NCBI GenBank assembly: GCA_018970945.1
Contig: JAGWVJ010000009.1
Coordinates: 1-54,961 of the forward strand
Direction: 5' to 3'
Origin: Cyanobacteria bacterium REEB417
GTDB lineage: Bacteria; Cyanobacteriota; Cyanobacteriia; PCC-6307; Cyanobiaceae
DNA: 54,961 bases
A program made the translations under genes and the position numbers. The notes beneath the pieces were generated by a model, which made no database searches, had not been told where the DNA came from, and was given only the letters and a program-made list of their open reading frames with translations. Shown piece after piece: positions 32,304 through 46,788 of this stretch (position 1 is the stretch's first letter; each line of letters opens with the position of its first letter).

Positions 32304-33449
32304 ATGCTGACGCCAGCTCCCATGCCTGCAGCCATCTCCGACCTGAACCAGGGCGCCGCTGGACCGCTCGGTGTGCTGATCTGCGGTCACGGCAGCCGCA
32401 ACCGCCTGGCCGTCGACGAATTCGCCCAGCTGGCCGAACGGGTGCGGCAGCAGCTGGCGCCGGTGCCGGTGGCCCACGGCTACCTCGAATTCGCCCGGCC
32501 GATCCTGCGCGACGGGCTCGAGACGCTGCGTCAGCAGGGTGTGGGCCACGTGCTGGCGGTGCCGGCCATGCTGTTTGCGGCGGGCCATGCCAAGAACGAC
32601 ATCCCCTCGGTGCTCAACACCTATGCGGCCGAAACGGGCCTGAGGGTCGACTACGGCCGCGAGCTGGGCGTCGATCTCAAGATGATTCAGGCCGCCGGGG
32701 CCCGGGTGCGCGAAGCGCTCGATCAGGCCAACGCGCGCCAGGTGATTCCCCTGCACGACACCCTGCTGGTGGTGGTGGGACGCGGCTCATCGGATCCCGA
32801 TGCCAATTCGAACGTGGCCAAGGTGACCCGCATGCTGGTGGAGGGTTTTGGCTTCGGCTGGGGCGAAACCCTCTACTCAGGCGTCACCTTTCCGCTGGTG
32901 GAACCGGGCCTGCGGCACGTGGTGCGCCTGGGCTTCAGGCGGGTGGTGGTGTTCCCCTATTTCCTGTTTTCGGGGGTGCTGGTGAGTCGCATTCGCCAGC
33001 ACAGCGAGCGGGTGGCTGCCGACCATGCGCAGGTCGACTTTGTGCACGCCCCTTACCTGGGCGAGCACCCGCTGGTGGTCGACACCTTTGTGGAGCGGGT
33101 GCATGAGGTGGTGGCCGGCGAGACGGCCATGAACTGCTCGCTCTGCAAGTACCGGGCCCAGGTGCTGGGCTTCGAACTGGAGGTGGGCGCCCCACAGCAC
33201 AGCCACCACCACCACGTCGAAGGTCTGTGCGAAAGCTGCGATCTCTGCGAGAACGAATGCACAGGCGCCTGCCAGCCCGATGGGATCCCGATCCCTTTGG
33301 GGGGTCACAGCCATGACCATGACCATGACCATGACCATGGCCATGACCATGACCATGCCCACAGCCATCACCACACCCCCTACCCCCATGCCGACCATCC
33401 GCTGGGGCCCAGCACCCTGCGCGCCCGACGCGAGCATGAAGGGACGTGA
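32304..33449 (+). CDS. cbiX: Sirohydrochlorin chelatase CbiX/SirB, long form with metal-binding tail
   Basis: A 381-residue class II chelatase inserting Co2+ or Fe2+ into sirohydrochlorin, the branch point to cobalamin or siroheme. The N-terminal half starts LGVLICGHGSRNRLAVDEF, and AMLFAAGHAKNDIP supplies the metal-binding His. A second repeat has VVVGRGSSDPDANSNVAK. The C-terminal part holds MNCSLC (the MXCXXC motif of long CbiX forms), CESCDLCENEC and a histidine/aspartate-rich tail built from HDHDHD repeats, presumably for Fe-S or metal storage. ATG 32304 is taken; ATG 32322 is an alternative. Cobalt versus iron cannot be settled from sequence. Confidence 0.93.
   Translation: MLTPAPMPAAISDLNQGAAGPLGVLICGHGSRNRLAVDEFAQLAERVRQQLAPVPVAHGYLEFARPILRDGLETLRQQGVGHVLAVPAMLFAAGHAKNDIPSVLNTYAAETGLRVDYGRELGVDLKMIQAAGARVREALDQANARQVIPLHDTLLVVVGRGSSDPDANSNVAKVTRMLVEGFGFGWGETLYSGVTFPLVEPGLRHVVRLGFRRVVVFPYFLFSGVLVSRIRQHSERVAADHAQVDFVHAPYLGEHPLVVDTFVERVHEVVAGETAMNCSLCKYRAQVLGFELEVGAPQHSHHHHVEGLCESCDLCENECTGACQPDGIPIPLGGHSHDHDHDHDHGHDHDHAHSHHHTPYPHADHPLGPSTLRARREHEGT
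33311..33357 (+). repeat. CCATGA hexamer tandem repeat in cbiX
   Basis: A six-base unit encoding His-Asp is repeated about eight times with one or two changes. Slippage here would change tail length in steps of two residues without a frameshift. Confidence 0.85.
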
Positions 33450-33855
33450 CGCCCAAAGCTGAAGCTTTGTGGGTGAAACGGGCCTGCTTGTCCGTCTCAA
33501 AACGTCCCGGGTCTCAAGGGATTCAGCGACATCAGCCCTGCTGATCAATCGCCACATTCCCCACCACGATCCTGTTTTCCCCAGTTCTGAGTGGGTTTTT
33601 CCACAGCCAAGACGGTCGGAACCGGCGTGCGGGGGCCGATCTGGGGAATCGCATCAACTGTTCAGGCTTCGCTTGACAGGGGCCAGAGCCCCGAACCAAG
33701 GGCCCCGGGTGCGCCAGACGACGACCCGCGGAAGCCTGCGCTACCAGCCAATCTCATGCTGACGCAGCTTGGTTCTGAGCTGGAGGACCCGCTTTGACGA
33801 TGCCCCCGGGCGCGTGGCCTACTGATCCCATCACCCGTTGCACCACGACGCCGTT
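33450..33855. other. Intergenic stretch between cbiX and the DUF2811 gene
   Basis: About 400 bases without a supported gene. A 68-codon GTG ORF (33591-33797, plus) ends PANLMLTQLGSELEDPL but is otherwise Pro/Arg-rich. A single TTTTCCACA, equal to the DnaA-box consensus, lies at 33597-33605; one box alone does not make an origin. The promoter of the DUF2811 gene is presumably here, but no clear box was found. Confidence 0.4.
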
Positions 33856-34191
33856 ATGGGGCCTGAGCGTTTTCATCTGCAGCGCTGCATCGACCAACCA
33901 CCCGCCCGCACCCACACCAAGAGCCCCAGCGCCCGCCCGCAGAACGCTCCCCACCTGCACCGCCCCGTCGCCAGCCAGTCCGCCGGCGAGGAGCAGCCGG
34001 ACTCCATCAGCCTTGAAGCCGAAGTGCCCGAGGTGCTGCTCGACGGCATGCGTGAGTTTCTGGCAGGCCATCCCCACTGGGATCAGATGCAACTGATCAG
34101 TTCGGCCCTGGCCAGTTTTCTGTACCAGAACGGCAGCGACGACCGGCTGGTCAGCCAGGCTTACCTGGATGGTCTGTTTCTGCGCGGCTGA
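33856..34191 (+). CDS. DUF2811 domain protein
   Basis: A 111-residue protein. The C-terminal 60 residues (ISLEAEVPEVLLDGMREFL, then HPHWDQMQLISSALASFLYQ and a final SQAYLDGLF) match DUF2811, a small cyanobacterial family of unknown role. About 50 residues rich in Pro, His and Gln precede it, longer than the usual N-terminus, so the true start may be farther downstream (for example near the codons just before ISLEAE, although no ATG is there). A hairpin follows the stop. Confidence 0.8.
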   Translation: MGPERFHLQRCIDQPPARTHTKSPSARPQNAPHLHRPVASQSAGEEQPDSISLEAEVPEVLLDGMREFLAGHPHWDQMQLISSALASFLYQNGSDDRLVSQAYLDGLFLRG

Positions 34192-34221
34192 ACCGACGAC
34201 GTCAGGCCCGGGTCGGGTGCC

Positions 34222-34249
34222 AAAAAAAGCGGGGGTGCCACCCCCCGCT
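34222..34249 (-). terminator. Rho-independent terminator downstream of the GMC oxidoreductase
   Basis: An 8-bp stem AGCGGGGG/CCCCCGCT with a six-base loop. Read on the minus strand it is followed by seven T. It lies about 100 bases past the GMC stop and 30 bases past the DUF2811 stop, so it may also stop plus-strand transcripts. A second, T-less hairpin (ACACCCC/GGGGTGT, 34326-34347) adjoins the GMC stop codon. Confidence 0.8.
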
Positions 34250-34347
34250 CGTATCTCCCTTGCCCGACCCTTGAAGGTCGCCCGTTGATTGTGACCAGGG
34301 CAGCCGGGCCAGACTGTGACCGTTGACACCCCGGGAGCGGGGGGTGT

Positions 34348-36024
34348 TCAGCCGCTGACAAAGGCCCTGGCCGCCGCCTCACAGGCCCGCCAGGTGACCG
34401 CCATCTCGGTGAGGGTGGGGCTCTGCCAGCCGGCCCGGGGCCAGCAGGCACCATCGGTCACCAGCAGGTTGGGGGCACCCCAGCAGCGGTTCCAGGGATC
34501 GACCACACCACCTGTGGGGTCAGCCGCCATGCGGGCTCCGCCCAGCTCATGGATGTAATACCCCGGTGGTGCTGCCCCGGCGCTCAGGGCATGGCTGCCC
34601 TTGACCAGCGGTTCGATCAGGGGCATCACGAACAGGTCCTCGAGCGGCCTGATCGCGCCCCCGGCGGCCCCCACCACAGCGGCCATGCGGGCCAGCATGT
34701 GTTGCACCATGGCGTGCTCGTTGGCCCCCCAGCGGCAGGCGATGTGGGCGCTGGGCAGACCCCAGGCATCGCGCTGGTGCCGGTTGAGGCTCACCCGGTT
34801 GGTCGCCGCCGGCAGCACCTCGCCATGGCCGATCAGAAAACCCACCGCCTCGTGCGGACGGCGCTGCAGCGGCCGCGGCGGGTCAAAGCGCTGCAGGCCG
34901 CACCACAGGCCATAGCCGCCGGCGAATGCTTCGCGGCTGCCGCCATCAAGATTGACCGTGTTGGGGATGAAGCAGCTGCCGGCGCCCGAGAGTTCCAGCG
35001 GTGCCGGCGGGGCGGGCACATCGGGCAGCGAAAAGAAACGGCCGCTCGAGATGTGGTCCATCAGGTAGTGGCCCAGGGTGCCCGAGGGGTCCTCCAGGCC
35101 GCCGCTGCGCCAGGCCGCGCTGGAGTGCAGCAGGATCCGCAGCGACTCGATCGTGGAGGCGCACAGCACCACCAGGGCGGCGGGCGTGCTGTGCTGCGCG
35201 CCGCTGGCGGCATCGACCCAGGCAACGCTGCGGGCCCGGCCGTTGTCGAGCTGCACGTGGCTCACCACGGCGCCGGCACGCACCCGGGCCCTGCCGCTCG
35301 CCAGGGCCCGGGCCAGGGTGCTGCCCGGGCTGCTGTGCAGGGGCCAGCCCTCGCCGCGGGGCAGGGCAAAGCCGCGCGAATGAATCAGGGGCAGATCAAG
35401 CGCGTCGGCCACGGCCTGGCGCAGGTGCCGCTCACCGGGCGACAGGGGCAGGGGCGGCGCATAGCTGCCATCGGGCAGCTGGGGCAGGCCATCGGCATGG
35501 CCATGCACACCCAGCAGACGCTCGAGCCGGGTGTAGTAGGGGTCCAGCTCGGCCGTGCCGATCGGCCAATTGACGCCACTGCCGTCGGCCTCACCGGCCC
35601 TGAATTCAAACTCTGACAGCCGCAGGGTGATGCCACCCCAGGTGAGGCTCTTGCCGCCCACCTGGCGGCCGCGGGTCCACAGAAACGGCGCGTCGGCGGG
35701 GGTGGTGTAGGGGTTGCGCTGCTCGTCGACGAACAGCTCCGGGTTGTGCTTCCAGTACCCCGGATGGTGCCCCTGCAGGCGCTGCCGGCCGCTGCTGAGG
35801 CTGGCCAGCCGCCTGAGGCTGTTGAGAGGTTCGCTGCCGAAGGCGCGGCTCGCCTGGCGCTGGGGCCCGGCCTCGAGCACCAGCACCTGGAGCCCGGCCT
35901 CGGCCAGCACCATGGCCGCCACCCCACCGGTGGCGCCGGAGCCCACCACCACGGCGTCGGGCACGAAACCATCGAGATCAGCCGTCGCGGTCAAGGGCCT
36001 GACACCGTTTCGGATCTCAGCCAT
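34348..36024 (-). CDS. GMC-family FAD-dependent oxidoreductase
   Basis: A 558-residue flavoenzyme. VVVGSGATGGVAAMVLAEAG (about 26-45) is the FAD dinucleotide motif, followed by VLVLEAG. The C-terminal block HELGGARMAADPTGG with LVTDGACWPRAGWQSPTLT is the conserved GMC end, including the His/Asn region of the active site. GMC enzymes oxidise alcohols or sugars (glucose, choline, cellobiose, long-chain alcohols). The natural substrate is unknown. The ATG at 36024 gives a normal N-terminus. The gene stands alone between tRNA-fMet and a terminator. Confidence 0.92.
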   Translation of the reverse strand: MAEIRNGVRPLTATADLDGFVPDAVVVGSGATGGVAAMVLAEAGLQVLVLEAGPQRQASRAFGSEPLNSLRRLASLSSGRQRLQGHHPGYWKHNPELFVDEQRNPYTTPADAPFLWTRGRQVGGKSLTWGGITLRLSEFEFRAGEADGSGVNWPIGTAELDPYYTRLERLLGVHGHADGLPQLPDGSYAPPLPLSPGERHLRQAVADALDLPLIHSRGFALPRGEGWPLHSSPGSTLARALASGRARVRAGAVVSHVQLDNGRARSVAWVDAASGAQHSTPAALVVLCASTIESLRILLHSSAAWRSGGLEDPSGTLGHYLMDHISSGRFFSLPDVPAPPAPLELSGAGSCFIPNTVNLDGGSREAFAGGYGLWCGLQRFDPPRPLQRRPHEAVGFLIGHGEVLPAATNRVSLNRHQRDAWGLPSAHIACRWGANEHAMVQHMLARMAAVVGAAGGAIRPLEDLFVMPLIEPLVKGSHALSAGAAPPGYYIHELGGARMAADPTGGVVDPWNRCWGAPNLLVTDGACWPRAGWQSPTLTEMAVTWRACEAAARAFVSG

Positions 36025-36065
36025 ACACCAAACAGCCTGACACCCGACAGCCTGAGAGCCAACAG

Positions 36066-36095
36066 AAAGCCCCGACAGGTGACCTGCCGGGGCTT
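36066..36095 (-). terminator. Hairpin terminator after tRNA-fMet
   Basis: A 13-bp stem with a three-base loop. In minus-strand RNA the only non-Watson-Crick pair is a G-U, whereas on the plus strand it would be an A-C mismatch, so the structure is optimised for minus-strand transcripts. It starts 10 bases past the tRNA end. The T-run behind it is weak (TTTCTGTT). Confidence 0.75.
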
Positions 36096-36104
36096 CCGGT
36101 GAGT

Positions 36105-36181
<77 letters not shown>

Positions 36182-36244
36182 GCACAGATTGAACCTACAC
36201 CACAGCTTGACGGCCCACAAGCCGGTCGGCGCCCAGCTCCGGCC

Positions 36245-37219
36245 TCAGGCGGTGCTGCGCAGCTCGCCGACGACCTCGAGCCGCAGGTGGGGCGCAGGCG
36301 CCAGAAACTGGCGCCGCAGGTCGTCGAGGGTGATCGGGGTGAGCCAGTCGAGCTGCTCGAGCAGCTGCAGCGCCACCGCATGCTTGGCCCGGGCCGAGCC
36401 GTCTTCGACCTTGATCGCCACCCCCATGCCCTCGCCCACGCGGCTGAGGCACTGGATGCCCTCGGCCCCGCCCTTGCTGAGCACCTGGCCGTGGCCCTGG
36501 CGCATCAGCTCGGTGTCGAAGCGCCCCTCACCGGCCACCAGCTCGGGATGGTTGAGCATGGCCCGCAGCAACCGCTCGAGGTCGGGCTGATCGCCCGAGC
36601 CCAGATGGGCATAGAGCAGGGCCATCTGGGCGAGCTGCAGCTGCAGGGTGGGGGCGCCGCAGTCGTCGCGGGCGACCAGCAGCTCGGCGGGAGGCAGCGC
36701 CAGCAGCTCGGCCACCCGCTTGAGCACCTCCTGCTGCAGCGGATGCTCGTTCTGCAGATAGCTCTCGCTGCTCCAGCCCAGGCGTTTGCAGGTGGCCAGA
36801 AAGGCCGCATGTTTGCCCGAGCAGTTGTGTTCCAGGGCGCTGCTGCCACCCGCTGGGATCGGGCACTGCAGCTGTTCGGGTTCGACCTCGGCGCCCCACA
36901 GCAACCGAAAGGCTTCGCGGGCATGGGCCGGGGTGCCCGCATGGGAAGCGCAGGCGATCGCCAGGCCCCGCTCGCCACAGCCACAGGCATCGGCCGCACC
37001 ACTGGCCACGAACACGGTGGCCTGGAACGGCTTGAGCGACGAGCGCACGAAGCTGAGCAGCTGGGGATCGCCGGCCCGCATCAACACCCGGCCACGGCCG
37101 TCGCAGACGACCGCATGCACGCGGTGGCGCGATTCGACGATGCCGTCGCGCAGCAGCCTCACTTCAAGGGGCGAGACCGAGGCGCGCGGGGCACCACCAA
37201 GGCTTGGGAGCAGGCTCAT
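36245..37219 (-). CDS. Asparaginase (Asparaginase_II family)
   Basis: A 324-residue member of the Rhizobium etli-type asparaginase family, unrelated in fold to the E. coli enzymes. Characteristic blocks are EVRLLRDGIVESRHRVHAVV, SFVRSSLKPFQATVF, ACASHAGTPAH, ALEHNCSGKHAAFLATC and DDCGAPTLQLQL. The Ser-Lys pair in RSSLKP and the Cys in NCSGKH are the catalytic and zinc-site positions described for the family. It hydrolyses L-asparagine to aspartate and ammonia. The ATG at 37219 overlaps the ycf36 stop by four bases, so it is the last gene of the DUF3318-rsfS-ycf36 operon. Confidence 0.92.
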   Translation of the reverse strand: MSLLPSLGGAPRASVSPLEVRLLRDGIVESRHRVHAVVCDGRGRVLMRAGDPQLLSFVRSSLKPFQATVFVASGAADACGCGERGLAIACASHAGTPAHAREAFRLLWGAEVEPEQLQCPIPAGGSSALEHNCSGKHAAFLATCKRLGWSSESYLQNEHPLQQEVLKRVAELLALPPAELLVARDDCGAPTLQLQLAQMALLYAHLGSGDQPDLERLLRAMLNHPELVAGEGRFDTELMRQGHGQVLSKGGAEGIQCLSRVGEGMGVAIKVEDGSARAKHAVALQLLEQLDWLTPITLDDLRRQFLAPAPHLRLEVVGELRSTA

Positions 37220-37719
37220 GCGGGCAGCAAGCTGCCCAGAGCCTGACAGATGCCGCCCCCCACCAGCAGCAGCGCCGCAACACCACCGGTGGTTTGCCGC
37301 AGCCGCAGCAGCACCGGTCGCACCTCGTGCTGGGCGATCAGCAGATCCTGCTGGCGCCAGGCCAGGGGTTTCTCCCAGACCTGGCCGTCATACCAGCCCG
37401 ATTCTTCGTAGCTGATGCGCTCGGCCAGCAGACGGCGATTGACATAACTCCAGCCCAGCCACTGGCGCACCAGCAGCAGCAACGGCAGCGCCAGGGCCGC
37501 CAGGGCGCCCAGCGCCGCCATCAGCACCGGCGAGTGGCGCAGGCTGACGCTGCCGCTGGCCACGAGCAGGGTCAGCGGCAGCAGCAGCAACCAGCTGACC
37601 AGCAGCGGTCGCAACAGGCCGGCCATACCGGCCTGGGGCCAGGCAAAAAACCACGAACGGCTGAGCTGGGTGTACTCCTCGCACGGCCGCTGCTCGGGTG
37701 GCACAGGACAGCTGACCAT
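37216..37719 (-). CDS. ycf36: Ycf36 / CGLD27 family membrane protein
   Basis: A 167-residue protein beginning VSCPVPPEQRPCEEYTQL, then SRSWFFAWP, the diagnostic start of Ycf36. Two central hydrophobic segments (LLVSWLLLLPLTLLVASG; LGALAALALPLLLLVRQ) are followed by WSYVNRRLLAERISYEESG, WYDGQVWEKP and a C-terminal hydrophobic segment. The plant homologue CGLD27 is conserved in green-lineage plastids and has been linked to iron or chloroplast function; the biochemical role is open. ATG 37719 is chosen. It lies eight bases after rsfS. Confidence 0.93.
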   Translation of the reverse strand: MVSCPVPPEQRPCEEYTQLSRSWFFAWPQAGMAGLLRPLLVSWLLLLPLTLLVASGSVSLRHSPVLMAALGALAALALPLLLLVRQWLGWSYVNRRLLAERISYEESGWYDGQVWEKPLAWRQQDLLIAQHEVRPVLLRLRQTTGGVAALLLVGGGICQALGSLLPA

Positions 37720-37727
37720 TGCAGATG

Positions 37728-38111
37728 TCAAAGCGCCGGCCCAGCGAGAGGACTGATGTAACGCTCCTGCTCTCCGTGGCCCCAGAACGATTCAAGGTCG
37801 TAGTAAGTGCGTTCACCGGGGGTGAGCACATGCACGATCAATTCGCCGTAATCGAGCAGCACCCAGCGCCCTTCGGTCTGGCCCTCACGGCGTAGGGGCA
37901 GGCGCTGCAGCTCGGTCTCCAGCCGGTCTTCGACCGAGCGGGCGATGGCGCGCACCTGCACATCGGTGAGGCCGCTGCAGATCACGAACCAGTCGGCCAG
38001 AGAGCTGACCTCTTCGACCCGGATCAGACGGATGTCGACGGCCTTGCGGTCATCGCAGGCTTCAGCAGCGAGCAGGGCAACGGCCCTGCTATCGGTCAGG
38101 AGCTCAGCCAT
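37728..38111 (-). CDS. rsfS: Ribosome silencing factor RsfS
   Basis: A 127-residue RsfS/YbeB/Iojap protein that binds ribosomal protein uL14 and blocks joining of the subunits under starvation. Visible family blocks are DIRLIRVEEVSSLADWFVIC, SGLTDVQVRAIARSVEDRL, GRWVLLDYGELIVHVL and ERTYYDLESFWG. The ATG at 38111 lies inside the end of the DUF3318 gene (8-base overlap). The long upstream open frame is a shadow of that gene. A conserved operon partner of DUF3318 and ycf36. Confidence 0.95.
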   Translation of the reverse strand: MAELLTDSRAVALLAAEACDDRKAVDIRLIRVEEVSSLADWFVICSGLTDVQVRAIARSVEDRLETELQRLPLRREGQTEGRWVLLDYGELIVHVLTPGERTYYDLESFWGHGEQERYISPLAGPAL

Positions 38112-38739
38112 AGACGTTCTCACTGCTGACCGATTGACGGGACCCCTGCTGCTGGGCCATTTCGGCACGGGCGCGGCCGGCGCTCTTGCGCAGGGCCTCG
38201 AGCCGATCTTCATAGAAGGCACGCTTCTTCTTCTTGCGGGTCTGCTCGACCAGATCCTTGAGGGCGCCGCCCAGGCTCTTGTACGCGTTGGGCAGGGTGT
38301 AGCCGAACCGGCAGGCCAGATCGATCGCCCGCTCATCGGCGGCGATGGCATCGACCAGGCGCTTCTCTGAATTGTTCTTGAGATAGAGGCGGTAGCCGGC
38401 AAAACCGGACAGCCCCAGGGCCATCACCAGCAGCAGTCCGTCCTGCACCCACAGCTCACCGATCGCACCGCCCAGGCCGATGGCCAGGGCCGCCATCTCC
38501 CAGCCATCGCGGGGGATCGCATCGTTCTGGATGCGCCCCACCTCGTGCCAGAACAGCAGGTTGCGGTGGTCGAGGGCCAGGGCGTCCCATTTGTCGAGAT
38601 CAAGCTGGATCTCCACCTCATCGCGGCCGATCTCCTCGATCGTGATCAGGGGGGGATCCACCGAGGCCGCCGCTTCGACAAACACCCAGCTCTGCATCTC
38701 AGGAGGCAACAACCCCTTCAGGCGCTGGAGTTCACTCAT
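38104..38739 (-). CDS. DUF3318 domain protein
   Basis: A 211-residue cyanobacterial protein. The N-terminal half (LKGLLPPEMQSWVFVEAAA; VEIQLDLDKWDALALDHRN; LLFWHEVGRIQNDAIPRDGW) is the DUF3318 signature. Two hydrophobic stretches near 85-120 suggest a membrane hairpin. The C-terminal part is basic and helical (EQTRKKKKRAFYEDRLEALR). The HEVGRIQ element recalls a zinc-peptidase helix, but the second half of such a motif (a further Glu or His at the right spacing) is not evident. Unknown function; first gene of the rsfS-ycf36-asparaginase operon and divergent from carB. Confidence 0.9.
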   Translation of the reverse strand: MSELQRLKGLLPPEMQSWVFVEAAASVDPPLITIEEIGRDEVEIQLDLDKWDALALDHRNLLFWHEVGRIQNDAIPRDGWEMAALAIGLGGAIGELWVQDGLLLVMALGLSGFAGYRLYLKNNSEKRLVDAIAADERAIDLACRFGYTLPNAYKSLGGALKDLVEQTRKKKKRAFYEDRLEALRKSAGRARAEMAQQQGSRQSVSSENVYG

Positions 38740-38833
38740 CGACGGGACACGCGTGCCAGTGGTGAATTCAGGTTAGCCACTGCGGTCCCGTCGCGGCCCA
38801 TGAGAGGCTGAACAGGTTTGCCCGCAGCGCTCC

Positions 38834-42154
<3,321 letters not shown>

Positions 42155-42850
42155 TCAAACCTCCAGGTTGCAGCTCACCGCCAGCTCAAACGGCACGCAG
42201 CTGTTGGGCAGCTCCAGCAGCTGGCTGGTGATCGCAGCGATGTCACCGGGCTGGGTCATCGCCTCAGCCGGCATGGCCTGGACAGCAGCGGCCATGTCGG
42301 TGTTGACCCAGCTGGGGCAGATCGCGGTGACGCGGATGCCCTGCTCCCAACCCTCATTGCGCATGGTCTGGCACAGCCCCATCAGCGCAAATTTGCTGGC
42401 GGTGTAACCCGCCAGGCGCCCCTTGGAGCGCTTGCCACTCATGGACACCAACACGACCAGGCGCCCCATGCCATGGGCCGCCAGCTGGGGCCAGGCCGCC
42501 CGCGTCAACCACCAGGGACCCATCACATTGACCTGCCAGAGCTGCTCGATCTCGGGCTGTTGCGCCTCATCGAACAGCAGCGGCACCCGCGAAAACACGG
42601 CTGCGCTGTGCACCACCGTGTCAATGCTGCCGAAGTGGGCCACAGCACCCTCGACCCAGGTCTGCGCAGCTGCCGGATCGCTGGCCTCATAGGGAAAGAG
42701 CTGCACCTCGGGTCGATCCAGTGACGTGCCAGAGAAAACCTCAGGCCGGCGCACCCCCAGGCTGAGGCGATGTCCCTGACTCTGCAGCCGTTCGGCAATG
42801 GCACGGCCAATGCCGCGGCTGGCGCCGCTGATCAAGACGGTGCGGGGCAT
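42155..42850 (-). CDS. Short-chain dehydrogenase/reductase (SDR)
   Basis: A 231-residue classical SDR. It has the NAD(P)-binding motif GASRGIG (9-15), the NSAG-like element HSAA, and the catalytic Ser and Y-x3-K in VLVSMSGKRS and GYTASKFALMG. CPSWVNTDMA follows the active site. The substrate is unknown. ATG 42850 is taken. A GTG five codons earlier overlaps the katG stop (GTGA) and would give a coupled start; both are credible. Co-transcription with katG suggests a role in redox or stress metabolism, but this is only context. Confidence 0.9.
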   Translation of the reverse strand: MPRTVLISGASRGIGRAIAERLQSQGHRLSLGVRRPEVFSGTSLDRPEVQLFPYEASDPAAAQTWVEGAVAHFGSIDTVVHSAAVFSRVPLLFDEAQQPEIEQLWQVNVMGPWWLTRAAWPQLAAHGMGRLVVLVSMSGKRSKGRLAGYTASKFALMGLCQTMRNEGWEQGIRVTAICPSWVNTDMAAAVQAMPAEAMTQPGDIAAITSQLLELPNSCVPFELAVSCNLEV

Positions 42851-42861
42851 GGTGACGGGCT

Positions 42862-45862
<3,001 letters not shown>

Positions 45863-45887
45863 GGCTGGGGCGCGGCACAATGCCCCG

Positions 45888-46775
45888 ATGCTGACTCTCT
45901 GGCTGGGTGCCTACGACCAGGGTCTGGCCTACGCGGGTCTGGCCCTGGGCACCTACCTCACCCTGCGTGTTCTCAACTTTCCCGACCTGACGGTCGATGG
46001 GTCGTTCGCCCTGGGGGGCGGCACCGCCGCGTTGCTGATCAGCAAGGGTGTATCTGTGCCGGTGGCGCTGCTGATGGCCTTCGGCTTCGGCTGCCTGGCG
46101 GGCCTGGCCACCGGCCTGATTCACACACGTCTGGGTGTGAACGACCTGTTCGCAGGCATTCTCACCACCACAGGGCTTTATTCGATCACTCTGCGGCTGA
46201 TGGGTCGCTCCAACATCCCGCTGACCGATACGCCCCGCGGCATCGACCGCCTGCCGGATCTGAACGCGGGCTTCGACGACGAGTGGGGTCTGGCCCTGAG
46301 TCTGGTGGTGCTGGGGCTGGGGTTGATCCTGGGGCTGCTGCTGAGCACCGACTTCGGCCTGGCCCTGCGGGCCCTGGGCAACAACCCGACCATGGCCCGC
46401 GCCAACGGCATCAACCAGCGCCGCGGACTCAACATCGGCATCGCCGCCGCCAACGGTCTGGTGGGACTCTCAGGCGCCCTGGTGGCCCTGTTTCAAGGCT
46501 TTGCCGACGTCACCATGGGCATCGGCTCCCTGATTCTGGGGCTCGGCATGGTGATCATCGGCGAATCGATCCTGCGGCCCCGCACCGTGCCCATGGCCCT
46601 GCTCGCCGCCGTGCTGGGGGCGGTCGTGTTTCGTGGCCTGATCGCCGTGGCCCTGGCCCTGGGCCTGGAGCCCGTCGATCTCAAGCTGGTGACCGCGTTG
46701 CTGCTGCTGGTAGCCCTGGCCGCTGGGCGGCTGCGCATCCCCGGGCTCTCATCCCAGGCCAGGTCAGAGTCATGA
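45888..46775 (+). CDS. ABC importer permease (TrpXYZ-like system)
   Basis: A 295-residue permease with about eight to nine hydrophobic segments. The blocks GLALGTYLTLRVLNFPDLTVDG and GALVALFQGFADVTMGIGSL are typical of permeases that pair with ABC_sub_bind lipoproteins (the tryptophan/tyrosine-type system of Gram-positives). The conserved EAA-like segment LRALGNNPTMARANGIN contacts the ATPase. A single permease gene implies a homodimer. Substrate prediction (an aromatic amino acid or other small molecule) is an inference from family naming. The ATPase follows 13 bases downstream. Confidence 0.92.
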   Translation: MLTLWLGAYDQGLAYAGLALGTYLTLRVLNFPDLTVDGSFALGGGTAALLISKGVSVPVALLMAFGFGCLAGLATGLIHTRLGVNDLFAGILTTTGLYSITLRLMGRSNIPLTDTPRGIDRLPDLNAGFDDEWGLALSLVVLGLGLILGLLLSTDFGLALRALGNNPTMARANGINQRRGLNIGIAAANGLVGLSGALVALFQGFADVTMGIGSLILGLGMVIIGESILRPRTVPMALLAAVLGAVVFRGLIAVALALGLEPVDLKLVTALLLLVALAAGRLRIPGLSSQARSES

Positions 46776-46788
46776 CGCCAAACCAGCC

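Noticed and set aside
33597-33605. TTTTCCACA, a DnaA-box match, as a possible replication origin
   Set aside because: Only one box was seen, with no cluster, AT-rich unwinding region or dnaA/dnaN neighbour.
38424-38621. HEVGR in the DUF3318 protein as a zinc-protease active site
   Set aside because: The element is HEVGR rather than HExxH, and no second histidine or distal ligand is visible.
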